The notes under the pieces were generated by a model. It saw only the letters and a list, made by a program, of their open reading frames with translations. It searched no databases and was not told where the DNA came from. The position numbers and the translations under genes were made by a program. Positions 1-8,878 of a DNA stretch of 64,000 nt are shown one piece after another. The stretch lies in contig NZ_CALPDH010000009.1 of NCBI RefSeq assembly GCF_943193215.1, forward strand, positions 103,783 to 167,782, given 5' to 3'. Within the stretch, counting starts at the first letter, position 1, and the number at the start of each line of letters is the position of its first letter. This stretch comes from Acetatifactor aquisgranensis (GTDB lineage Bacteria > Bacillota > Clostridia > Lachnospirales > Lachnospiraceae).

Positions 1-1803
1 GACAGGGGTGTCATTTTATATGTGGGCAAGGCAGTGAATCTCCACAACCGGGTGCGCTCCTATTTCCGGGAAAATATCGGCAGAGGTCCTATGATTGACA
101 AGATGGTGTCTCTGATTGCAAGGTTCGAGTACATCGTCACGGATTCCGAACTGGAGGCCCTGGTGCTGGAGAACAACCTGATCAAGGAGAATTCCCCCAA
201 GTACAATACCCTGTTAAAGGATGACAAGACCTACCCTTACATCAAGGTGACTCTGGGGGAGGACTTTCCCAGGGTCCAGTTCTCCCGCCTGATGAAGAAG
301 GACAGATCCAAATATTTCGGCCCCTACACTAGCGCGGCGGCCGTGAAAGATACCATCGAACTGCTGAACAAGCTGTATCAGCTGCGGACCTGCAGCCGCA
401 GCCTGCCCAGGGACACGGGGCTGGACCGGCCCTGCCTGAATTACCATATCAAGCAGTGCCTGGCACCCTGTCAGGGCTACATCTCCAAAGAGCAGTACAG
501 GGAGCAGGTGGAACAGGCCCTGGAATTCCTGAACGGAAACTACAGCCCCATCTTAAAGGATCTGGAGACGAAGATGCAGACCGCTGCGGAGGCCCTGGAT
601 TTCGAGGCGGCAGCCGGTTACCGGGACTTGTACAACAGCGTGAAACAGGTGGCCCAGAAGCAGAAGATTACGGACAGTGTGGGAGAGGACAAGGACATCA
701 TCGCCATGTACCAGGACGACAGAGAGGCCGTGGTGCAGGTGTTCTTCGTCCGGGACGGCAAGCTGATCGGGAGAGAGCACTATTATATGACAAACGTGTC
801 AGCTGACAGCAAGGCGGAAATTCTGGAGAATTTCGTGAAGCAGTTCTATGCGGGCACTCCATTCATCCCCAGAGAGCTGATGCTCCAGCATGAAATCGCG
901 GACAGGGAACTGATTGAGAAATGGCTCACCGGGCGCAAGGGAGGCCGGGTCTATCTCCGTGTGCCCAAAATCGGCTCCAAGGAGAAACTGGTGGAACTGG
1001 CCGCCCAGAACGCAAAGCATATCTTAGAGCAGGACAGGGAGCGGCTTAAGCGCGAGGAGGGCCGCACCATCGGCGCGGTAAAGGAAATCGCGAACCTCTT
1101 AGGCCTTAAGCAGATTGAGCGCATGGAGGCTTTCGATATCTCCAACATTAACGGCTTTGAGAATGTGGGTTCCATGATTGTCTTTGAGAAAGGCAGGCCC
1201 AAACCCAGCGATTACAGGAAATTCCGCATCAGGACAGTCTCCGGCCCCGACGATTATGCCTGTATGCGGGAGGTGCTGACCAGACGTTTCCGCCATGGAC
1301 TGGAGGAGAGCGCGGAACTGGAGGAAAAAGAGTTAGACAAGACTTACGGCAGCTTCACCAAATTTCCGGATCTGCTGATGATGGATGGCGGCAGAGGGCA
1401 GGTGAACATAGCCCTGTCCGTGCTGGAGCAGCTGCAGATTTCCATCCCTGTCTGCGGCATGGTCAAGGATGACAACCACCGCACCAGAGGCCTGTATTTC
1501 AATAATGTGGAGCTGCCCATCGACACCCGCTCGGAGGGTTTCAAGCTGATTACCAGGATTCAGGATGAGGCCCATCGTTTCGCCATCGAGTACCACAGGT
1601 CCCTGCGCAGCAAGGCCCAGGTGAAATCCGTCTTAGACGAGATACCCGGCGTAGGCCCTGCCAGAAGAAAGGCCCTGATGCGGGGCTTTAAGTCCATTGA
1701 GGAGATTAAGGCAGCCTCCGTGGAGGAACTGGCTGCCCTGCCTGAAATCAACCGCAGGGCGGCGGAGGAAATCTATGGGTACTTCCATGGCAAAGAGATA
1801 TAA
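1..1803 (+). CDS. uvrC: UvrABC excinuclease subunit C (5' truncated by window edge)
   Basis: Makes the dual incisions around a bulky DNA lesion in nucleotide excision repair, acting after UvrA and UvrB. The reading frame is open from base 1 and the first visible residues (DRGVILYVGKAVNLHNRVRS) are the middle of the N-terminal GIY-YIG nuclease domain, so only a short N-terminal stretch is missing; 600 residues are visible. A UVR motif lies near residues 195-230 (ALDFEAAAGYRDL), the RNase H-like second nuclease domain follows (FDISNINGFENVGSMIVFEK, MMDGGRGQ), and a helix-hairpin-helix pair closes the protein (IPGVGPARRKALM). In related genomes uvrC is often followed directly by hprK; here about 6 kb of A+T-rich DNA separates them. 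Family identification is secure. Confidence 0.97.
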   Translation, partial: DRGVILYVGKAVNLHNRVRSYFRENIGRGPMIDKMVSLIARFEYIVTDSELEALVLENNLIKENSPKYNTLLKDDKTYPYIKVTLGEDFPRVQFSRLMKKDRSKYFGPYTSAAAVKDTIELLNKLYQLRTCSRSLPRDTGLDRPCLNYHIKQCLAPCQGYISKEQYREQVEQALEFLNGNYSPILKDLETKMQTAAEALDFEAAAGYRDLYNSVKQVAQKQKITDSVGEDKDIIAMYQDDREAVVQVFFVRDGKLIGREHYYMTNVSADSKAEILENFVKQFYAGTPFIPRELMLQHEIADRELIEKWLTGRKGGRVYLRVPKIGSKEKLVELAAQNAKHILEQDRERLKREEGRTIGAVKEIANLLGLKQIERMEAFDISNINGFENVGSMIVFEKGRPKPSDYRKFRIRTVSGPDDYACMREVLTRRFRHGLEESAELEEKELDKTYGSFTKFPDLLMMDGGRGQVNIALSVLEQLQISIPVCGMVKDDNHRTRGLYFNNVELPIDTRSEGFKLITRIQDEAHRFAIEYHRSLRSKAQVKSVLDEIPGVGPARRKALMRGFKSIEEIKAASVEELAALPEINRRAAEEIYGYFHGKEI

Positions 1804-2339
1804 AGGACATTTTAACGAAAGGAAACGTATAAGACTTAAGCGATAAATGTGTATTTTGCAAAAAGTATTTATTCGATTATTTTCCCAAAATAGAGGATAA
1901 AATGCTTTATTGGCAGTTATTAGGGTTGGTTATTGGGCAGTATAACGATCAGTATCAAAAAGTCTTTATGTTGATTTTGATATATTAATCCGAATTCCCG
2001 AGTTTAAGTGGCTCTATATTACGGATGTCATTCATCCATTAACTTGGAATTTGCTTGTTGTGGACATTTCGAATATTGGATAAATGTAGTTCCACTTTTT
2101 CATGGGAACTAAGGATAGTTCAAGAAGGAATTGTGCATTATGCACATAAAGTGATAAGATTATTTGTTGTAATTCGGTTGTAGTTCAGGTTGTAGTTCAA
2201 TGCAGAATGTTATTGCGGGGTTGGAGGAAATATTATATAATAAGATATAGGTATAGTATTGCGAAGAAAAAGAGTAACGGATTTCCCGCTTCTTAATAGG
2301 CGCGTTGGCTCTGTTGAATGCTTTACGAAGGAGAGTGTT
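1804..2339. other. Intergenic stretch with decayed coding remnants and a promoter
   Basis: 536 bases between uvrC and the first gene of the inserted block, visibly richer in A+T than uvrC. Two adjoining stop-bounded frames on the plus strand (about 1842-1985 and 1968-2083) read as plausible protein (for example FDYFPKIEDKMLYWQ, then YVDFDILIRIPEF) but have no start codon with a ribosome binding site and are offset by a frameshift, so they look like a dead gene of unknown family. A perfect inverted repeat TGTGCA-TTA-TGCACA lies at 2132-2146, and the 11-base unit GTTGTAGTTCA occurs twice in tandem around 2175-2200. No RNA gene was seen. Confidence 0.4.
2213..2241 (+). promoter_or_regulatory. 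Candidate sigma-A promoter for the ABC exporter operon
   Basis: A perfect -10 hexamer TATAAT (2236-2241) sits 17 bases after TTGCGG (2213-2218), a weak match to the -35 consensus. It lies about 100 bases before the first ATG of the operon. Confidence 0.5.
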
Positions 2340-2819
2340 ATGAGAGACAACATGCATAAGGACGATTATGCAATTGCACTTTTGGCTTTATATGGTTTAA
2401 GCTTTGAGGGAATAAAACAAGGTGTCAAGGAAAAAATAAATAAGTTGGATATTGCGTTGATAAATCAATATGTTAGACCTGCGCATCGGAATATTGTACT
2501 ATCTCGTTATATGTTATTTAAGGATGGGGAGTGTTCTGATATAGTCAAAGAGGAACGACAAAAGTATCGCATAACATCTGTTGCTTATCGGCATATGCTT
2601 GCAAACTACCAATATGAAATACAGGCAATTCTTGATAGAGAGGGTATACGTAGTTCTTTTATAAAAGGCATTTGTTTTGATTATTGTTGGTTTCCCGATG
2701 ATTCAAAGATGTTTAGGTTTGCAAGAGATATAGACATATTGATTCATCCGGATGATGTTCTCAAAGACATATATCACTTTTTGAAAGTAAGTATGAAGGA
2801 TAATGGAGCCAAACGATGA
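2340..2819 (+). CDS. Nucleotidyltransferase-like protein, probably shortened
   Basis: 159 residues from ATG 2340, which has an AAGGAG binding site at 2328-2333. The segment FIKGICFDYC followed about 20 residues later by FARDIDILIHPDD resembles the substrate-proximal and DxD metal-binding motifs of the uncharacterised nucleotidyltransferase family (NTP_transf_5) that often accompanies peptide-export and RiPP gene clusters. From general knowledge full-length members are roughly twice this size, and the C-terminal half expected after the DxD segment is absent, so an internal deletion is likely. The stop overlaps the start of the next gene by ATGA, so the pair is translationally coupled. Function is not established; it could be catalytically dead. 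Confidence 0.5.
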   Translation: MRDNMHKDDYAIALLALYGLSFEGIKQGVKEKINKLDIALINQYVRPAHRNIVLSRYMLFKDGECSDIVKEERQKYRITSVAYRHMLANYQYEIQAILDREGIRSSFIKGICFDYCWFPDDSKMFRFARDIDILIHPDDVLKDIYHFLKVSMKDNGAKR

Positions 2820-4642
2820 CTGAGACTTTTTTTCGTACACTGAAGCATAAACTGGCTGTCAGTTTCCTGGCAGTCAGGTTTGTGTCTGCAATTAACCGGG
2901 TTTATTTAATTTGGGTGTTCCTGAAAGAACTCATCAATGCATTAAAAGTACTTCCATATATGTATCTGCTGAAAAAGGCAGTGTCTGGGTTAGAGGAGCC
3001 ATCCGGTTTTCGGGCGTATATTTTTCCAGTATTTTATATTCTTTCAATCATTTTCATCTTAGAATGGACCAGCAATCTCTTAGATAAAATAATAGTGAAA
3101 TCAAAATTGAAACTGGATTTTCTGATAAAAGAGCAGATAATAGAAAAGACGGATGCGCTGGATTATTTTGTGCTGTCTACAAAAGAGTATTTTGTGCTGC
3201 AATCCAAAGCGATGGAGGGATATGGACAGGGAGCCGTAGAAGAAAATGTCCATTTGTTTTTTTCGCTGATTTCGAACCTTATACTGCTGTCAGGGATAGG
3301 CGTTGTTATTTTATCTCTTGGACCCGCGCTGTTATTGCCAATCTGTATGACGATTGCGGTCAGAATACTGTCCGAGTTTTTCGACAGGAAAGCCGGGTAT
3401 ATCCGCAGGACAGAAATGTCTGAGGTCAACCGAAAAAGCAACTATTTACATAAGATTTGTGAGGACATTAGATTCGCGAAAGAGATTCGCATATTTCATC
3501 TGGAAAATAAATTTGACGCTAAACTGAGAGAAATCAGCAGGGAAAAAGTAAATATATGGAAACGATATATGGGGATTTTTCGGTATAGTTCTGCGACATA
3601 TGTAATAGCGGATATTATATTGCAGTTAGTCATTTATCTTATTTTGGCGTATCGGGTATTGGTGCTGCGAACCATTCAAGTAAGTGATTTTGTATTCTTT
3701 TTTTCGGCCTATCAGCAGATGCAAAATGTCATGGGAAATCTGGCCTCCGGTGTCATGAATATTTTCCTGAATGCTGATTATTTAGACGATTTTATGAGTT
3801 ATTGGTATTTCAAACCCTTAGAGGCAGCCAGAGAGGGGGACGATGAGCTGAAGTATTCGGAGGACGATGATATTGTCATAGAGTTCAAGAATGTGTCTTT
3901 TCGCTATCCTAATACAGATTTTGATGCGCTGTCTGACATTAATATAAAGCTGAAAAAAGGGAATACATACCTCATCGTAGGTAAGAACGGGGCTGGGAAA
4001 AGTACTTTCATTAAGCTGCTATGTAGACTGTATTCGCCTACAATGGGAACGATAACTTTAAACGGAAAAAATATTCTCGAATATGACAGGAATGCCTATT
4101 TATCTTTGCTGTCGGTGCTGTTTCAGGATTATAAGTTCCTTAACCTGACAGTAGCTGACAACATATCCTCACTGGAGGAAGCATTTGATAAAGATATTTT
4201 CCACAGAGTTGTCACGGATGTCGGTATCGAAGAGAAAATCCAAGCGTTGCCGAATAAAGAGTATACCATCTATGGAAAAGAGTTTGACAAGAATGGGGTG
4301 CGTTTCTCAGGCGGTGAGCTGCAAAAGATGATGATTGCGAAAACGCTGTATAAACAGTCCCCTTTGAAAATTTTTGATGAGCCCACTGCGGGATTAGATG
4401 CCGTTGCAGAGTATAACATATACGAAAGAATGAGGCAGGTATCGGAAAAGGGCATATTGATTTATATAACGCACCGTCTTTCTACAGGCGTAAACAGCGA
4501 CAATATATTAGTGTTTTCTCAGGGCAAAATCATTGAAAAAGGAAGCCACAGTCAACTCATGGATCAGAAGGGAGAATATGCTTCTCTGTTTGAGGCACAG
4601 GCTGCATTATATGCCGGAGGTGATTCGAATGGACACTTTTGA
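2816..4642 (+). CDS. ABC exporter, fused membrane and ATPase domains (first of pair)
   Basis: 608 residues. The first 330 or so hold several hydrophobic membrane segments of an exporter-type transmembrane domain; the rest is an ATP-binding domain with Walker A VGKNGAGKST near residue 388, a Q-loop (FQDYKF), the signature FSGGELQK, Walker B LKIFDEP and the switch histidine in YITHRLS. There is no N-terminal C39 peptidase domain, so any leader peptide would have to be cut by another protein. It starts on the ATGA overlap with the nucleotidyltransferase-like gene and overlaps the second ABC gene by 14 bases, which suggests that the two subunits form a heterodimeric exporter. The substrate is unknown; neighbouring genes hint at a small peptide. 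Confidence 0.85.
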   Translation: MTETFFRTLKHKLAVSFLAVRFVSAINRVYLIWVFLKELINALKVLPYMYLLKKAVSGLEEPSGFRAYIFPVFYILSIIFILEWTSNLLDKIIVKSKLKLDFLIKEQIIEKTDALDYFVLSTKEYFVLQSKAMEGYGQGAVEENVHLFFSLISNLILLSGIGVVILSLGPALLLPICMTIAVRILSEFFDRKAGYIRRTEMSEVNRKSNYLHKICEDIRFAKEIRIFHLENKFDAKLREISREKVNIWKRYMGIFRYSSATYVIADIILQLVIYLILAYRVLVLRTIQVSDFVFFFSAYQQMQNVMGNLASGVMNIFLNADYLDDFMSYWYFKPLEAAREGDDELKYSEDDDIVIEFKNVSFRYPNTDFDALSDINIKLKKGNTYLIVGKNGAGKSTFIKLLCRLYSPTMGTITLNGKNILEYDRNAYLSLLSVLFQDYKFLNLTVADNISSLEEAFDKDIFHRVVTDVGIEEKIQALPNKEYTIYGKEFDKNGVRFSGGELQKMMIAKTLYKQSPLKIFDEPTAGLDAVAEYNIYERMRQVSEKGILIYITHRLSTGVNSDNILVFSQGKIIEKGSHSQLMDQKGEYASLFEAQAALYAGGDSNGHF

Positions 4643-6446
4643 GAAGTCCAGGATAGTAAAGGCATTGAAGACATTGCCTGGTTTTTTTTCGCTGCTTTAT
4701 AAAAATGATAAAAAGTACATAATTATCATGTTGCTTGAGGTGGTTTCCTTTTCCATCGACAAGTATCCGGCGCTTTTTATTATGAAATACACTATTGACG
4801 CTTTGACGAATCATATCGAATATCGAGAGTATGTGCTGATGCTTGTTCCACTGACAGCGATTATGTTCCTGTTGAAGATGATACGAGTTGCGGTCAATAC
4901 AGACAGGCCTGTACGCGACCAGATGATTACGGAAAACTTATTTAACGCCTTTTTTGCGCAATGTATGAAGATTGATTACCAGACTTTCGAGAAAAAGGAG
5001 ATGCAGGATCAGAAAGAGCTTGCTAAATATATCGCAAATGGAAAAATTGCCGCTGTAGGATGGTATTTTGTTGAAACGTTTTCCAGTTTAATTGCGATTG
5101 TAATTACGACAATCTTTATGATAACCACAAATGTTGCGGTTTTAGGGATTGTCCTATTGGGGCTGCTAGGCAAAGCTTTTCTGGCCAAAAGAAATGCGGA
5201 GGCAACGGTTCCTATCACGGAGCGGCAGATAATCGACAATCGCTATCTTTCTTATTTATATGAGATAGGGTCTGAGTATGAATATGTGAAAGAATACAGG
5301 ATTTTCAACTATAGGAAGAAGCTGTTCTACAAAATCGATAAAGCGAAGAAATTATATATGGAAATGGAGACCAAGGTACAGAAATACAATTTCTGCCATT
5401 CTGTTTTTCAGGACATGGGGGATTTCGTGGTGAAATTGCTGGCTTTTGCGGCAATGGGTGTTTCCTGTCTGAAATCAATTGTCTCTATAAGCGATTTCAC
5501 GTTTGCTATAGGCCTGGTAAACGATTATATTTCCTATGCGGACTCTTTCACATCTAGTTGCAAAAGTTATGTGGAAGCGGCCGCATATATAGAATATTAC
5601 ATAGAGTTTATGAGATATAAAGATGCGCTGCCGGGGCGTGAAGAAGTCCATAAAGACATGGATGAAAAATCCCATGCCATAGAGTTTCGGAATGTAAGTT
5701 TCAGGTATCCGGGAAGCGGTGAATATGCCTTGAAAAATATAAATCTGACACTTCGTGCACCGATGAAAATCTCATTGGTAGGACGCAATGGAGCAGGCAA
5801 GAGCACATTGGTGAAACTATTGCTCAGGTTATATCGACCGGAAGAAGGCAGCATACTGTTGGATGGAGTGGATATATACGAGTATTCGGACGAGGAATAT
5901 ATCGGGTTGTTCTCTTCGGTCTTCCAGGATTTTGTCTTGTTTGCCTTTTCTGTTGCGGACAATATAACGTCTTTCGATACGGATGTTGATTCAGCTTTTC
6001 TGGCAGATGTCTCACGTGGGACAGGCGTAGATGAATTTATCAGCGAGTATCCGAATCGCTACGAAACCTATTTCACAAATGCCTATTCTAATGATGGGGT
6101 AGAGTTCTCGGGTGGACAGCAGCAGAAGATTGCGTTAGCGCGTTCCATGTATAAGAAAAATGCGCTGTTTTTTGTTCTGGATGAGCCCATGTCCACATAC
6201 GATGCGGAGGCAGAATATCAGCTTTATAAAAAGTATGAGGCTCTCCTTTTCGGAAAAGCATCTATTTTCATATCGCATCGTCTGTCAAGCTGTAAATTGA
6301 GCGATCGAATCATTTTGCTGGACAGGGGCATGGTCATAGAAGAGGGCTCACACAGTGAACTGATGTCAAGTGAAACACAGTACAAACGGATGTTTGAACT
6401 TCAGGCAAGACAATATAATTGGGAGGATGATGATAATGGAGAGTGA
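4629..6446 (+). CDS. ABC exporter, fused membrane and ATPase domains (second of pair)
   Basis: 605 residues from ATG 4629, chosen because a GGAGGT site lies at 4616-4621; the frame runs further upstream but only through the end of the preceding gene. Layout matches its partner: membrane domain first, then an ATPase domain with Walker A VGRNGAGKST near residue 384, signature FSGGQQQK, Walker B FFVLDEP and ISHRLSS. Both ATPases keep their catalytic glutamates, so neither site is obviously degenerate. The last 11 bases overlap the following GTPase gene. Likely works as a heterodimer with the product of the upstream gene. Confidence 0.85.
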   Translation: MDTFEKSRIVKALKTLPGFFSLLYKNDKKYIIIMLLEVVSFSIDKYPALFIMKYTIDALTNHIEYREYVLMLVPLTAIMFLLKMIRVAVNTDRPVRDQMITENLFNAFFAQCMKIDYQTFEKKEMQDQKELAKYIANGKIAAVGWYFVETFSSLIAIVITTIFMITTNVAVLGIVLLGLLGKAFLAKRNAEATVPITERQIIDNRYLSYLYEIGSEYEYVKEYRIFNYRKKLFYKIDKAKKLYMEMETKVQKYNFCHSVFQDMGDFVVKLLAFAAMGVSCLKSIVSISDFTFAIGLVNDYISYADSFTSSCKSYVEAAAYIEYYIEFMRYKDALPGREEVHKDMDEKSHAIEFRNVSFRYPGSGEYALKNINLTLRAPMKISLVGRNGAGKSTLVKLLLRLYRPEEGSILLDGVDIYEYSDEEYIGLFSSVFQDFVLFAFSVADNITSFDTDVDSAFLADVSRGTGVDEFISEYPNRYETYFTNAYSNDGVEFSGGQQQKIALARSMYKKNALFFVLDEPMSTYDAEAEYQLYKKYEALLFGKASIFISHRLSSCKLSDRIILLDRGMVIEEGSHSELMSSETQYKRMFELQARQYNWEDDDNGE

Positions 6447-7395
6447 ATTATATCGTTGCGCTGCTGTTTTTACAGCACAAAATATATTGGTCTATCGGGA
6501 TGGTCGATATGACAGGGCAATTATTTCAGGAAAGATAGACAATCAGGTTTTAGTAGGCGATTATCTGGCCTGTGAAATGGTTTATGGACAATTATACGTT
6601 AATGGAATAGTCAGAAGAAAAAATCGAGTCAGTAGGCTGCAGACAGGTAAAATACAGGGATTGGCCGCTAATGTTGACATTACATTTATTATGACAAGCG
6701 CGAATCAGGATTTTAATTTGGCAAGATTGGAAAGGTATTATATTCTTGCGAAAGAAGGGGGCACTAGGATATGCTTTGTCCTTTCAAAAACGGATTTGAC
6801 CGATAGATATGAGGAATTGGCGGGCATCATTTCTAAGCGTTTTTCGGAATGTCCTGTTGAAAAGACAAGTATCTATCAGGTCGATTCAGAGAAAGTATTA
6901 TATAATCACTGGCATGAAAATGAAACTGCTATATTTTTGGGCAGCTCCGGCGTAGGAAAATCCTCTTTGATAAATCGGATGCTGAAAGATGAGGTTATAA
7001 GAACAGGTGATATCCGGAAAGGCGATGCTCGTGGCCATCATACGACAACAGCAAGGCATATATATATACTGCCAAATAAAAGGGTGGTAATTGATACCCC
7101 TGGTCTTCGCAGTGTAGGTATATCGGCAAATGCAGATACACTTGATGAATTGTTTCCCGAAATAAAGGAACTGGAAAGTAAATGCAAGTATAAAAATTGT
7201 TCACATTTAAGTGAGTCAGGATGTGCAATTCAGGAAGCCTTAGAAAGAGAAGAACTGGATTATAATCGCTATTTACGATATCTGAAATTAGTTGGAGCGG
7301 AACAAAGAAGACAGATTTTGCTAAAAGGGAAAGAATACGAGAAAGAAAGCCTGATTAAAGAACTAAAAGCTTCAAGAAAGAATAAGCGTAAGTGA
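6436..7395 (+). CDS. RsgA-type circularly permuted ribosome GTPase
   Basis: 319 residues from ATG 6436, preceded by GGGAGG at 6421-6426. The GTPase motifs are in the permuted order typical of RsgA/YjeQ: SKTDLT (G4) comes before GSSGVGKSS (G1), and DTPGLRS (G3) follows. An N-terminal beta-rich segment fits the OB fold, and the C-terminal zinc knuckle C-x4-C-x-H-x5-C is intact (CKYKNCSHLSESGC). RsgA proteins act late in maturation of the 30S subunit. Its place at the end of an ABC exporter operon, overlapping the upstream gene, is unusual; it may be a second copy beside a chromosomal rsgA, which cannot be checked here. The tail is lysine- and arginine-rich. Confidence 0.85.
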   Translation: MESELYRCAAVFTAQNILVYRDGRYDRAIISGKIDNQVLVGDYLACEMVYGQLYVNGIVRRKNRVSRLQTGKIQGLAANVDITFIMTSANQDFNLARLERYYILAKEGGTRICFVLSKTDLTDRYEELAGIISKRFSECPVEKTSIYQVDSEKVLYNHWHENETAIFLGSSGVGKSSLINRMLKDEVIRTGDIRKGDARGHHTTTARHIYILPNKRVVIDTPGLRSVGISANADTLDELFPEIKELESKCKYKNCSHLSESGCAIQEALEREELDYNRYLRYLKLVGAEQRRQILLKGKEYEKESLIKELKASRKNKRK

Positions 7396-7403
7396 GAAAG
7401 AAA

Positions 7404-7683
7404 ATGGCAGAGATTGCTATTATTGATACAGGAATAATGTTATTAGTGTAGGCGTAAAGGCAGATTTACATTTAACAGAAAATAAAATCAGAATAAATAA
7501 AGCAAAAGCTTCTTCAATAAAGATATGTTTAACATATATCACTGCAAATGAACCAAGTTATGCTACAGCGGTAGTAACAGCACTGGTATATAATGTGCTA
7601 TGTGACCTAAAAAAAGAGATAACTTGTCAAAAAGTTCTTGAAATCTTGACTGATAAAGAATTGCCAAATAATAGCTGTCGGTG
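7404..7683 (+). pseudogene. Frameshifted remnant resembling an S8 (subtilase) peptidase
   Basis: Starting at ATG 7404, nine bases after the GTPase, the frame reads MAEIAIIDTGI, which matches the aspartate motif of subtilases, and stops at 7518-7520. A second frame, open from about 7505 to a stop at 7681-7683, continues with EPSYATAVVTALV, which resembles the serine motif and following helix of the same family. The middle of a normal subtilase, including the histidine motif, is absent. I read this as a gene reduced by an internal deletion plus a frameshift. Subtilases often process leader peptides beside ABC exporters, which would fit the neighbours. The assignment rests on two short motifs only. 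Confidence 0.45.
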
Positions 7684-7781
7684 AATTATATTGTTTTTGA
7701 AAGCTTGACAGTAGGGGAGAGCTGGCGGTTGTTGCATCGCCGCAATGATTCCTTTTGGCATTCTTTTTTATTTAGAACCTC

Positions 7782-7810
7782 TTCACATTATGTTTTTCTT
7801 GTGTTACAAT
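7782..7810 (+). promoter_or_regulatory. Promoter of the hprK operon
   Basis: TTCACA (7782-7787), 17 bases, TACAAT (7805-7810), about 70 bases before hprK. It lies just after the inserted block, so the housekeeping operon has its own promoter. Confidence 0.6.
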
Positions 7811-7877
7811 CAAGATACTATAAAAGCCCAGCGCGGAAACGGATACAAAAGGAAGGAATCCGATTAGGAGACAAGCC

Positions 7878-8816
7878 ATGGAAAGTGTCAGACTGACCCA
7901 TCTTATCGAAAAAATGAAGCTGGAGAACCTTACGCCCCAGATCGACGTGTCGGATATCCGGCTCACCCAGCCCGAAATCAACCGCCCTGCCCTGCAGCTG
8001 ACGGGCTATTTCGAGCATTTTGACGCCACAAGGCTCCAGATTATCGGCTTTGTGGAATACACCTACATGGAAGGCCTTTCCGACGCGAGAAAGCGGGAAA
8101 TCTACAACGAATTCATGGAATATGATGTGTCGGCAGTAGTGTTCTGCCGGGAACTGAAGCCGGATTCCATTTTCCTGGAGGCGGCGGTTACCCACAAGAT
8201 ACCGGTTCTGTCTTCCAGGATGACCACGTCGAACTTCATGGCCGAGTCCATCAGGTGGCTGAACGTGAAGCTTGCCCCCTGCATCTCGGTCCACGGCGTG
8301 CTGGTGGATGTCTACGGAGAGGGACTGCTGATTACCGGCGAGAGCGGCATCGGCAAGTCCGAGGCGGCGCTGGAACTGATTCGGAGGGGACACCGCCTGG
8401 TGACGGACGATGTGGTGGAAATCAGGAAAGTCAGCGACGACACGCTCGTAGGCTCCGCCCCCGATATGCTGAAGCATCTGATCGAACTGCGGGGCATCGG
8501 CGTGGTGGACGTGAAAGCGCTGTTCGGCGCCTCCTCCGTGATGGACACCCAGAACATTGACCTTGTGATCCGTCTGGAGGACTGGGACAGGGACAAGGAA
8601 TACGACAGACTTGGACTGGAAGAGAATTATACGGAATATCTGGGCAACAAGGTGGTGTGCTACAACATCCCCATCCGTCCGGGCCGGAATCTGGCGGTCA
8701 TCTGTGAGTCCGCCGCCGTCAACCATCGCCAGAAGAAGATGGGCTACAATGCGGCGCAGGAACTTTACACCCGGGTGCAGAATTCTTTTGCGAAGAGCAG
8801 GGACGAGGATATGTAA
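7878..8816 (+). CDS. hprK: HPr kinase/phosphorylase
   Basis: 312 residues, the usual size. Bifunctional enzyme that phosphorylates Ser46 of HPr or Crh with ATP or pyrophosphate and removes the phosphate again, controlling carbon catabolite repression through CcpA. The P-loop is GESGIGKS at residues 154-161, followed by HRLVTDDVVEI and the family signature IELRGIGVVDV. AGGAG at 7866-7870 supports ATG 7878. It heads an operon with a ROK kinase, murB, rapZ and whiA, and a Crh-like protein that would be its natural substrate is encoded about 4 kb downstream on the same strand. Confidence 0.96.
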   Translation: MESVRLTHLIEKMKLENLTPQIDVSDIRLTQPEINRPALQLTGYFEHFDATRLQIIGFVEYTYMEGLSDARKREIYNEFMEYDVSAVVFCRELKPDSIFLEAAVTHKIPVLSSRMTTSNFMAESIRWLNVKLAPCISVHGVLVDVYGEGLLITGESGIGKSEAALELIRRGHRLVTDDVVEIRKVSDDTLVGSAPDMLKHLIELRGIGVVDVKALFGASSVMDTQNIDLVIRLEDWDRDKEYDRLGLEENYTEYLGNKVVCYNIPIRPGRNLAVICESAAVNHRQKKMGYNAAQELYTRVQNSFAKSRDEDM

Positions 8817-8878
8817 TCAGTCTTTACGAAACCGTAAAATACAGCAATAGCGAAAACCCATAGAAAGGATTGGAAACA

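Noticed and set aside
2175..2200. Possible CRISPR-like repeat (two GTTGTAGTTCA units)
   Set aside because: Only two short units in immediate succession, no spacers and no cas genes in the window.
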